This document shows, piece after piece, positions 24,788 through 33,100 of a DNA stretch of 64,000 nucleotides. This stretch comes from Streptomyces sp. NBC_01244 (GTDB taxonomy: Bacteria > Actinomycetota > Actinomycetes > Streptomycetales > Streptomycetaceae), in contig NZ_CP108488.1 in NCBI RefSeq assembly GCF_035987325.1, forward strand, positions 3,720,001 through 3,784,000, read 5' to 3'. The notes below the pieces were generated by a model, which was not told the origin of the DNA, ran no database searches, and worked only from the letters and a program-made list of their open reading frames with translations. Every line of letters starts with the position of its first letter. Position 1 is the first letter of the stretch. A program made the position numbers and the translations under genes.

Positions 24788-24877
24788 ATGACCGTCTTCC
24801 TCGTCAAGCGCCGCCATGTGGACCACATGCGTGTCACGACGACGAGCTGTCTGCCGCCGGACCATCCCCAAGCCTGA
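24788..24877 (+). CDS. Small leader peptide, cysteine-attenuator type
   Basis: A 29-codon frame starts MTVFLVKRRHVDHMRV and contains a single Cys at residue 21, ending ...HPQA. It matches the pattern of the short leader peptides that sit before many actinobacterial sulfur and redox genes: a hydrophobic start, the block RRHVD, then R-V-x(n)-C. These are thought to sense cysteinyl-tRNA by ribosome pausing. It lies 132 bases before the 2-oxoglutarate oxygenase gene in the same direction. No clear Shine-Dalgarno precedes the ATG, so it may be leaderless. The rest of the prfB-oxygenase spacer (24697-25009) holds no other supported gene. The call is based on motif resemblance only. Confidence 0.6.
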   Translation: MTVFLVKRRHVDHMRVTTTSCLPPDHPQA

Positions 24878-25009
24878 TCCACCCCGATCCGACTTGGTCC
24901 TGTACGCGGCCTCGCGGTCCCGGCGCCAACCTTGCCGGCGGCCCTCCCCAGCCGCGGCCCCCGCCACCCCCGGGGACAGGACCCCGTGACATCCCGAAAC
25001 GGAGCCGTC

Positions 25010-26092
25010 ATGCCGTCCGCGCACCCTTCTCCTGCGCCCTCTCCATCTCCTTCTGTTTCCCCTTCTGCTTCTGCTTCTGCTTCTGCTTCCCCTCCGCCTT
25101 CGCCCTCCCTTCCGGTCCTGGACCTGTCCCAGGCCGACGATCCGGCGCTGCGCGACTCCTTCCGCAAGGAACTGCACGCGGCCGCCCGGGACAGCGGCTT
25201 CCTGCACCTCACCGGGCACGGGATCACCGCCGCCGAGACCGCCCGCATCCTGGAGCTGACCAGGGCGTTCTTCGCCCTCCCGGAGGCGGACCGGCTGGCC
25301 GTGAGCAATCTCAACTCCCCGCACTTCCGGGGCTACACCCGTATCGGGCACGAGCTGACCGGCGGCGCCTCCGACTGGCGCGACCAGCTCGACGTGGGCG
25401 CGGAGCGGGAGGCGCGGGAGGTCGGACCGGACGACCCGGCGTACCTGTGGCTGGAGGGCCCGAACCAGTGGCCCGCCGCGCTGCCGGAACTGCGGGACGC
25501 GGTGCTGGGGTGGCAGTCCCGGCTGGCGGCGGTGGCGCACCGCCTGCTCCAGGAGCTGCTCGCCTCGATCGGCGCCCCGGCGGACTTCTTCGACGCGGCC
25601 TTCGCGGACCGGCCCCACCTGCACACGAAGCTGATCCGCTACCCGGGATCCGCCCCCACGGGCACCGACCAGGGGGTCGGGGTGCACAAGGACTACGGCT
25701 TCCTCACCCTCCTCCTCCAGGACTCGGTGGGCGGGCTCCAGGTGGTCCGGGACGGGGCCTTCCTGGACGTCCCTCCGCTGCCGGGGGCCTTCGTGGTCAA
25801 CCTGGGCGAACTGCTGGAGATCGCGACGGAGGGGTACCTGACGGCGACGGACCACCGCGTGGTGAGCCCGGCGGGGGCCGTGGAGCGGTTCTCCGTGCCG
25901 TTCTTCTACAACCCGCGCCTGGACGCCGTCATCGAGACGGTCCCGGGCGACTACCTGGACACGGCGCCTGGGATAGCGCACGACGCGTCGAACCCGCTGC
26001 ACGCGGAGTACGGCCGCAACGAGCTGAAGGGCTGGGTCCGGGCCCACCCGGCGGTGGCGCGGCGCTGGCATCCGGAGCTGACCGGGGCGTAG
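25010..26092 (+). CDS. 2-oxoglutarate/Fe(II)-dependent oxygenase, isopenicillin N synthase-like
   Basis: The 360-residue protein has the double-stranded beta-helix of the 2OG-Fe(II) family. The DIOX_N region begins at PVLDLSQAD (35-43) with FLHLTGHGI. The iron triad is His226, Asp228 (in GVHKDYGFLTLL) and His282 (ATDHRVV). The 2-oxoglutarate-binding R-x-S is Arg293/Ser295 in ERFSVPFF. All metal ligands are intact, so it should be active. Residues 1-32 are a Ser/Ala/Pro repeat encoded by CTTCTG-type hexamers and are probably disordered. ATG 25010 follows GGAG at five bases. Substrate is unknown; relatives act on small metabolites. It follows a possible cysteine-responsive leader peptide, and its 3' end faces pkaB across a spacer filled with repeats. 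Confidence 0.9.
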   Translation: MPSAHPSPAPSPSPSVSPSASASASASPPPSPSLPVLDLSQADDPALRDSFRKELHAAARDSGFLHLTGHGITAAETARILELTRAFFALPEADRLAVSNLNSPHFRGYTRIGHELTGGASDWRDQLDVGAEREAREVGPDDPAYLWLEGPNQWPAALPELRDAVLGWQSRLAAVAHRLLQELLASIGAPADFFDAAFADRPHLHTKLIRYPGSAPTGTDQGVGVHKDYGFLTLLLQDSVGGLQVVRDGAFLDVPPLPGAFVVNLGELLEIATEGYLTATDHRVVSPAGAVERFSVPFFYNPRLDAVIETVPGDYLDTAPGIAHDASNPLHAEYGRNELKGWVRAHPAVARRWHPELTGA

Positions 26093-26160
26093 CCGCAGAG
26101 CTCTGCGGGGCGGGGTCGGGCCGCTGCGCGGCTGGGCCCTGGCCGCTGCGCGGCTCGGAG

Positions 26161-26272
26161 TCCCCTACCCGCCCTTCCACCGTTCCCCGGGCTCCGCCCG
26201 GACCCGTTGCCGGGTGCGGCGCCGTTCCCGGGGGCCGGCCCCCGGACCCCCGCTCCTCGAACGCCGGAGGGG
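26161..26272 (-). repeat. Dispersed convergent-junction repeat, copy A
   Basis: Read leftward it runs TCCGGCGTTCGAGGAGCGGG, then hairpin CCGGGGGC/GCCCCCGG, a GGAACGG segment, a second hairpin (CCGGGC GGA GCCCGG) and the tail AAGGGCGGGTAGGGGACT. It is the longest copy and carries two hairpins. Confidence 0.75.
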
Positions 26273-26334
26273 CTGGGTTTGGCCGATGTGGGCTGGGTTT
26301 GGCCGGTGTGGGCCGGGTGACGCGGAGCGCCATT

Positions 26335-26409
26335 TCAGCCTCGCCGGCGTTTGAGGCGCGGGGTCCGGGGCCGAGCCCCGGGGAACGGGCGAAGGGCGGG
26401 TAGGGGACT
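26335..26409 (+). repeat. Dispersed convergent-junction repeat, copy B
   Basis: CAGCC, then GCCGGCGTTTGAGGCGCGGG, hairpin CCGGGGC CGA GCCCCGG, then GGAACGG and the conserved tail AAGGGCGGGTAGGGGACT. It ends 35 bases before the pkaB stop. Confidence 0.8.
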
Positions 26410-26443
26410 TCGCCCCGCAGGGCCGAGCCTCCCGCTCCCCCGG

Positions 26444-27688
26444 CTACGGGGCCGTCGAGCCCGACTGCTTGTCGTCCTGCGGCGGCGCCGAGTCGGAGGA
26501 GACGGCCAGCCAGCCGCCGACACCCACCGCCGCGACCAGCGCGACCGCGGCAGCGGACAGCGCGAGCCTCCGCTTGCGGACGGTCTCCGCCCGGTGCCGC
26601 GCGGACCCGGGCCGGTGCCCCCCGGCGGGACGCGGAACGCGGGCCGTGCCCAGGGCGCCGCCCGCCAGCTCGTCCGGCCCCGGCACCCTCATCGAGGTGT
26701 GGGTGTCCCGGTTGGAGTCGGTGGAGGAGCCGGGGACCAGCGGGACAACGCCCCGGCGGCGCACCGGATCGGCGATCGCCTCCGGTTCCGGGAACTCCGC
26801 CTGCTCCGGCTCGTCCGGCTCGTCCACGTCCAGCGGCGGCATCCCCGCCAGCAGCGGCAGCAGGTCGCGCAGGCGCAGGGAGAGCTCCGAGGCCCGGAGC
26901 CGCGAGGCGGGGGCCTTCGCGAGGCACTGGACCATCAGCTGCCACAGCTCGTCGGGGATGCCGGGGAGCGGGACGACGGTTTCCGTCACGTGGCGCCGCA
27001 GCACCGCCCCGGGATGCCCGCCGCCGAACGGCGTGAAACCGGCGAGGAGTTCGTACAGCACGGTGGCCAGGGCGTAGATGTCCACCGCCGCGCGCGGCGG
27101 CAGCCCCTCCACGATCTCCGGCGCCAGGTAGTCGGGCGTGCCGATGATCCGGGTGGTGGGGGCCGAGGCCCGGCCGCCGGTGGCCCGCCGCGGCGAGTCG
27201 ATGAGCTTGGCCACGCCGAAGTCGGTGAGCAGCGCCGGATGCGCGCCGCCCGGGCCGAGCGGTCCCTGCATGTCGAGCAGGACGTTCTCCGGCTTGACGT
27301 CCCGGTGCACGACCCCGGCCGCGTGCGCCGCGGCCAGCGCGTCGGCGACGTCCGCGACGATGGCGACGGCCGCCTCGGGGGCGAGCCGCCGCTCGCGGTC
27401 GAGGCGCGTGCGCAGGTCCGTACCGCGGACGAGGTCCATGACGAGGGCGAGGTCGTTGCCGTCCACGACGAGGTCGCGGACGCAGACGACGTGCGGGTGT
27501 TCCAGGCCCAGGAGCGCGCTGCGTTCCTGGACGAACCGTCCGACGAGTTCCTGGTCGGACGCGAGGTCCTCGCGCAGCAGTTTGACGGCGACGGGGCCGT
27601 CAGGCCCCTCGCCCAGCCACACCGTGCCCGCGCTGCCGCGTCCAAGGATCTGGTGCGCGGTGTACCGGCTGCCGATCTTCCGTGCCAC
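26444..27688 (-). CDS. pkaB: Ser/Thr protein kinase PkaB-like
   Basis: The 414-residue protein is a Hanks-type kinase. The N-terminal catalytic domain (about 10-275) has LGRGSAGTVW (P-loop), VAVKLL (ATP Lys), HRDVKPENV (catalytic loop), DFGVAK (DFG) and GTPDYLAPE (activation/P+1). A Pro/Glu-rich juxtamembrane part follows, then one membrane helix near 372-393 and a short external tail (SSDSAPPQDDKQSG) without PASTA repeats. I start at GTG 27688, preceded by GGGAG, because upstream codons do not belong to the kinase fold. In S. coelicolor the tandem kinase genes pkaA and pkaB occupy this location. Substrates here are not indicated by sequence. Confidence 0.93.
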   Translation of the reverse strand: MARKIGSRYTAHQILGRGSAGTVWLGEGPDGPVAVKLLREDLASDQELVGRFVQERSALLGLEHPHVVCVRDLVVDGNDLALVMDLVRGTDLRTRLDRERRLAPEAAVAIVADVADALAAAHAAGVVHRDVKPENVLLDMQGPLGPGGAHPALLTDFGVAKLIDSPRRATGGRASAPTTRIIGTPDYLAPEIVEGLPPRAAVDIYALATVLYELLAGFTPFGGGHPGAVLRRHVTETVVPLPGIPDELWQLMVQCLAKAPASRLRASELSLRLRDLLPLLAGMPPLDVDEPDEPEQAEFPEPEAIADPVRRRGVVPLVPGSSTDSNRDTHTSMRVPGPDELAGGALGTARVPRPAGGHRPGSARHRAETVRKRRLALSAAAVALVAAVGVGGWLAVSSDSAPPQDDKQSGSTAP

Positions 27689-27884
27689 AACTGCTCCCTC
27701 AGCGGCTGGCGTACGCACCAAAGCTACGCGGCCAGGTGGGTGTTGGAGTCCACGGATCGCGGCGACCTTCACTTCTGCGGGCGAAATCACGTCCTGGAAG
27801 TCGACAAATCCACGAAGTCACCGGTACAAGGCCCGGTTCGGGCCGATTGTGCCGGTACTGCGCGCCCGGTCGGGGCGGGAAGGA

Positions 27885-29657
27885 TCAGGAGCCCGTACCG
27901 CCCGTACCGCTGGTGGCATCGCCGATCTCGGTGACCCAGTCCACGACGCCCGTGCCCCAGGTCCACACCTGGTCCCACCAGCCCCGGCCGGTGCCGACCC
28001 ACTCCTGGAGCGGGGTCAACTCCCAGACCAGCCAGCCCGCGACGAAGAACACCAGGATCATCACCAGGCAGCCCTTGAGGCAGCCCAGCCCCGGGATCCT
28101 CACCGGGTTCGCGCTGCGGCGCGGCTCGCGGGGCTCCCGGCGGGCCGGCGGCGGCCCCTGGGGGGGCTGCTGCTGGGGCGGCGGCTGGGGCTGGCGGTAC
28201 TGGGGCTGCTGCTGCGGCTGGTACTGCTGGGGCTGTTGCGGCTGCTGGTAGTGCTGCGGCGGCGGCTGCGGCGCGTACTGCTGCTGCTGGTACTGCTGGG
28301 GCTGCTGGTACTGCTGCGGCGGCGGGGCCTGACGGTACGGCTGCTGCTGCGGAGGCTGCTGCGGTCGCTGAGGCTGCTGCTGGTACTGCTGCTGCTGCTG
28401 CTGCGGCGGCGGGCCCTGGCGCTGCGGCCTGCGGCGCAGGGGGTCCTCGCTCGGGTCCAGGTACTGCATCTGCGTCTGCTCGTTGCGGTCACGGGCGGCC
28501 TGCATCTGCGACTGCCACGGGTGCGGCGAGTCCGGCCGCTGCACGGGCGGCATCACGGAGGTCGGGTCGGCCCCGGGCGCCCCCGTGCTCGGGAGCACCG
28601 ACGTGGCGTCGGCCGCGCCGACCGGCGGCATCACGCTGGTCATGGCGTTGGGGTCGTAGGCCCCCATCGGGGAGGCCCCGGCGGACCCTCCGGGCAGCAT
28701 CTGCGTGGCGTCCGCGGCGCCCGGGGTCGCGGGCACCGGCGCGGGCGAGGGGTCGGGCGCGAGGAGCGCGCCGACGCCGAGGGCGGCCTCGACCTCGACG
28801 ACCGTGGAGTGCACGCCGATGCCGGAGGCGACGACGCGCAGGCCGCGCGCCAGGGTCTCCGCGCTCGGGCGCTCATTGGGTTCCTTGCGCATGCAGCGCT
28901 CGATGACCGTCCACAGCGGCTCGGGCACGTTCGGCGGGCGCTGCGGATCCTCGCTGAGGTGGCGGTGCAGGACCTCCAGCGCGGTGCCGCCGGCGAAGGG
29001 CGGCCGGCCGGTGAGGAGCTCGTACAGCAGGATGCCGGCGCCGTAGATGTCGACGGCGGAGGTCTGCGGGCGGCCCTCGGCTGACTCGGGGGCGACGTAG
29101 GCCGGGGTGCCGACGAACTCGTGCGTGCGCGTCAGGCCCGGGGAGTCGGCCAGGCGCGCGATGCCGAAGTCGGTGAGCATCGGCTTCATCTGGCCGTCGC
29201 GCTCGTCGACCAGGACGTTGGCGGGCTTCAGGTCGCGGTGGACCACCCCGTCGGCGTGGCTGGCGGCGAGCGCGTCCGCGATCTGCGCGGTCAGCAGGCT
29301 CGCCGCGACCGGGGTGAAGGGGCCGTTCTCGCGCAGGTACCGGTGCAGGTCCGGGCCGTCGATGAGGTCCATGACCAGCGCGAGGAGATCGCCCTCGACG
29401 ACGAGGTCGCGGGTGCGCACGATGTTGGGGTGGGTCAGGCGCAGCAGGACCGAGCGCTCGCGCAGGAAGCGCATGACGATGTCCGGGTCCTGGGCCAGCT
29501 CCTCCTTGAGGACCTTGATGGCCACGGTCTCGCCGGGGTGGCCGGCCACGGCCGCCTCCGCACCCGCCGCCTCACGCTGGCGGGCGCGCCAGACGGTGCC
29601 CGTGGCGCCGCGCCCGAGCGGCTCCTCGAGCAGGTACTTGCTGCCGACTGGCCGCAC
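27885..29657 (-). CDS. pkaA: Ser/Thr protein kinase PkaA-like with Gln-rich linker
   Basis: The 590-residue kinase has a complete catalytic domain (about 5-275: LGRGATGTVW, VAIKVL, HRDLKPANV, DFGIAR, GTPAYVAPE). A 250-residue linker follows with TSVMPP-type repeats and a very Gln/Pro-rich block (about 420-515), then a single membrane helix (CLVMILVFFVAGWLVWEL) and a short Trp-rich external end. GTG 29657 follows GGGAG at eight bases. It lies upstream of pkaB in the same direction with a 196-base gap. The external tail is short and has no obvious sensor domain. The Gln-rich linker is expected to be disordered and variable between species. Confidence 0.93.
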   Translation of the reverse strand: MRPVGSKYLLEEPLGRGATGTVWRARQREAAGAEAAVAGHPGETVAIKVLKEELAQDPDIVMRFLRERSVLLRLTHPNIVRTRDLVVEGDLLALVMDLIDGPDLHRYLRENGPFTPVAASLLTAQIADALAASHADGVVHRDLKPANVLVDERDGQMKPMLTDFGIARLADSPGLTRTHEFVGTPAYVAPESAEGRPQTSAVDIYGAGILLYELLTGRPPFAGGTALEVLHRHLSEDPQRPPNVPEPLWTVIERCMRKEPNERPSAETLARGLRVVASGIGVHSTVVEVEAALGVGALLAPDPSPAPVPATPGAADATQMLPGGSAGASPMGAYDPNAMTSVMPPVGAADATSVLPSTGAPGADPTSVMPPVQRPDSPHPWQSQMQAARDRNEQTQMQYLDPSEDPLRRRPQRQGPPPQQQQQQYQQQPQRPQQPPQQQPYRQAPPPQQYQQPQQYQQQQYAPQPPPQHYQQPQQPQQYQPQQQPQYRQPQPPPQQQPPQGPPPARREPREPRRSANPVRIPGLGCLKGCLVMILVFFVAGWLVWELTPLQEWVGTGRGWWDQVWTWGTGVVDWVTEIGDATSGTGGTGS

Positions 29658-30162
29658 GTCGCGCGCTCCCTGCTGTCGTCGATTCCGGCGAGTGATCCGC
29701 GCACGGTCGCGCTTGGTCCACGCTTGGTCCACGCCTGATCTGCGAAATGGTTTTCCGGCCCACTCTAGGGCTTGTCCCGAGGGAAGACGCGGGGTGAGGG
29801 AGGTTGGTTGCCGCACATATGCACTAAGGGTGATGTTTGCGGCGTATGCCGGGGGCGATTTTCCCGGCCATCCTGTCGATATCCGATCGGCCCGCTTGCA
29901 GGTCCGGTGCCGGTCCGCGACCGATCAAGATCACTTGCCGGTGGGTGGCGGGCGTGTCGAAGACGACAGGTGCGAGGATGCACCCGTACGGAACGGCCGG
30001 GACGGGAGCCCCGCCTTCCGGGCAGACCTGACCGGACGACGCGTCCGTGCCGGGTGGGGGCGGACGGACGGGCACCACATGCCGACGGCATGGGTGATCC
30101 CTCCCGCGGGTCCCTGCCGGGCGCACACACCGCGCACCGCGCAGAAGGGACCGCTGACGGCG
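29658..30162. other. Divergent spacer between pkaA and the FHA/FtsK-like gene
   Basis: About 505 bases separate the two starts. The A/T-richest part is around 29810-29890, the likely promoter zone. An in-frame ATG at 30079 could extend the FHA protein by 28 residues, but the family-like start is at 30163. I see no other supported gene and no strong palindrome. Confidence 0.5.
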
Positions 30163-33100
30163 ATGCAGATCCGGCTGACCGTCCTTGGGTCGGGGTCGCG
30201 CAGCGGCCACCAGACCTCCACCGCGACCGCCTCCGGCGGGGGTACCGGCGGAGGAGGCACGCCGGCGAGCTGTGACGTACTCGTCACCGCGCCCGTCGGC
30301 ACCGCGCTGTCCGCGGTGGCCTCCGGGCTCGCGGCGACCGTCGGCGGACCCGACACCGGTGGCACGGTGGTGCTGTACGCCGGTACGGAGCGCCTGGACC
30401 CTTCGCGGTGCGCGCTCGGCGAGCCGCCGCTCGTGGACGGGGCGGTGCTGTCGCTGAACGTGCCCGGCCCCGACGTCCGGACGGACGGGACCGCGGCCGC
30501 GACCGCCCTCGGCGACGGGCCGCAGCTGCACGTCGTGGCCGGCCCGGACGCCGGCGGGGTGCACCTGCTGCACCCGGGGGCGATCCGGATCGGGCGCTCC
30601 GCCGACGCGGACGTCCCGCTGGACGATCCCGACGTATCGCGCCTGCACTGCACCGTGACGGTGCTGCCCGACGGGCGGGTGGCGGTGGCCGACCTCGGGT
30701 CGACGAACGGTACGACGCTCGACGGCGCGGTGGTCGGCGCGGAGCGGGTGGCGCTCGCGCCGGGGGCGCTGCTGCGGGTCGGAGAATCCACCCTCCGCCT
30801 GGCCGTGGGCCCGGCCCCCGCTCCCCTCCCCCTCACCCCTGACCTGGAGGGCCACCTCTCCGTCCCCCTCCCGGGACCCCACCCCGACGCGCCCCCCGGC
30901 CACCCCGATTCCGTCCGCGCGGGCGCCACGCCGGGCTCGGCGGCGCAATCACACCCCGGCGGCGGGGCCTCCGGCGAAGCCCGGACCGGCGCTACGCCCG
31001 GCAGCCCGGCGGGGTCACACCAAGGCGGCGGCGCTTCCAGCGGAGCGTGGACCGGCGCTGCGCCGGACACCGCCACGGGGTCACACCCCGGCGGCGGCGC
31101 CCGGGCCGCAGCGGCGTACCCCGGCGCGGGGAGCCGGGGGGCACAGGGGCAGATCCCGCACCCCGCCCCTTCCCGGAACGGGGGCTCCGCCCCCGACCCC
31201 GTCAGGCCCGGGCACGGCGCCGCGGGCGCGCCCGGGGCTCACCGGGACGGCGGCGCCGGAACGGTCCCCGCCGCCCGGGGCACCGAGCACCACACCGGAG
31301 GCGGCCGCGGCGACGCGTCCGGCTCCGCTTCCCCGGACCCCTGGCCCTACGGGGAGACCGGCCGGGACGGCGACGCCGCCGGCTCCCTCCGCGCGGGCCG
31401 GATCGCCAGGCCCGCCGCCGGGTCCGGCACCGCGGGCGCCGGACACCCTTCGCTTCCCGACCGGCCCGCCGCCGGACAGTACGGCGGAGCACCCCACGAG
31501 GGCGGAGCCGCCGGGCAGTACGGCGGACCGGCACACCCGGCCGCAGCCCCGGGCCGGTACACGGAACCCGCCCACCCCGGGGCGGCCCCCGGCCGGCACG
31601 CCGCGGCAGAACACCCCGGCAGCCACCCCGGCGGGCACGCCGGAGCAGCACGAGACGGCGGAGCCGCCGGACAGTACGGCGCGGGCGCCTCCGGGCAGCA
31701 CGCCGGGGCGCCCGACCCGTACGCCGGAGCCGCACACGCGGGTGGTGCCCCCGGCCCCTACGGCCACGCCGGGGCGGGGTCGTCGCCGCGGACCGGGGTC
31801 GAGCATCACGGCGCGGAGGGCTGGGAGGAGTCCGAGCCGGCCCGCGCGGCCGAGGGCGGGGCCGAGCCCCGCCGTGGGGCACGTCGCGGGATCGGGGCCT
31901 GGGCGCGGAAATGGGTGCGCGGGGCGGAGGCCGCCGAGGTGGAGGTGGTCGCCGAGGCCGAGGCCGCCGTCACGGTGCGGCCCGGCTCCGACGATCCCGC
32001 GACCCTGCTGCTCACCGCCCTCGGGCCGGCCCCGCGACTGTGGGCCGGGCCTCCCGGGCTCGATGTCACGCTCGGCGCGGGCAGCGAGGTCGCGCTCCGC
32101 GAGACCGGCGCGCTCGGCATCGCCGGACCCCGGGCCCGGCTGACCGGTGTGGCCCGCTCCGTCATCGCGCGGCTCGCGGCCCTGCACGCCCCCGGCCAGC
32201 GCCTGGAGATCGTGCTGATCGCCACCGACCGGGCCCGTCCGCTCGCCGAACGCCGCCGCGACTGGGGCTGGCTCGGCTGGCTGCCCCACGTACGCCCCGC
32301 GCACGGGCAGGACTGCCGGCTGCTGCTCGCGTACGACCGCGATCAGGCGGCCGCCCGCACCGGGGAGCTGACCCGGCGGCTCGACGACGGCCCCCTCGGC
32401 ACCCATTGGGCCGCCGCCGGACCGGACGCGGTGCGCGAGGCCTCGTACGCCTACCGGGGTCCGTACACCCTCCTGGTCCTCGACGGGGACCCCGGTCCCG
32501 GGGCGCTGCGGGACATCACCAGCCGGCTGGCCTCGCACGGCCCGGCCGCCGGGATCCACGTGCTGGCCCTGGCCGAGGCGCCGGCCGCGACGCCCGCCTC
32601 ACCGGTCGCCGAGACCTACGAGGCGGCCTGCGCGGCCGCCCCCGCCTTCCGGGACTGCCGGACCGCGGCCCTGCTCAGCGGTGATGTGGCCACGACCGTA
32701 CGGACCTTCGCGGTCGCGGGCGGCAGACCGGCCGCCTCCGGCGGGACGGCCACGGCGGACGCCGTATCGGCGGCCTGGGCGGAGCGGTTCGCCCGCGCCC
32801 TGGCCCCGCTGAAGGCCGACTCCCCCGTCATCGAGGGCGGTTACCGGCCGGCCGTCGCCAACCTGCCCCAGACCTCCCGGCTGCTGGACGAGTTGGGGCT
32901 GGCCCGGGCCACCCCGGCGTCCCTGATGGCCCGTTGGGCCGCCTCCACCGACCAGGGGCAGCGCGTCGGCGGGCTCGCGGAGATAGTCCTCGGCACCGGC
33001 CGGCGCGGGCCGGTGGGCGCCGAACTGGTCACCGACGGGCCGCACGTGCTGATCGAGGGGCCCGCCGGAAGCGGCCGTACGGAACTGCTGCGTTCCGTGG

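Larger units (their letters stand above)
26093..26443. other. Convergent spacer filled with dispersed repeat copies
   Basis: This 351-base spacer between the oxygenase and pkaB stops contains two copies of the CCGGCGTTTGAGGA-type element in opposite orientation and little else: copy A (leftward, 26161-26272) and copy B (rightward, 26335-26409). Between them is a short duplicated GGCTGGGTTTGGCCG motif (26271-26306). No open frame is supported. Confidence 0.7.
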
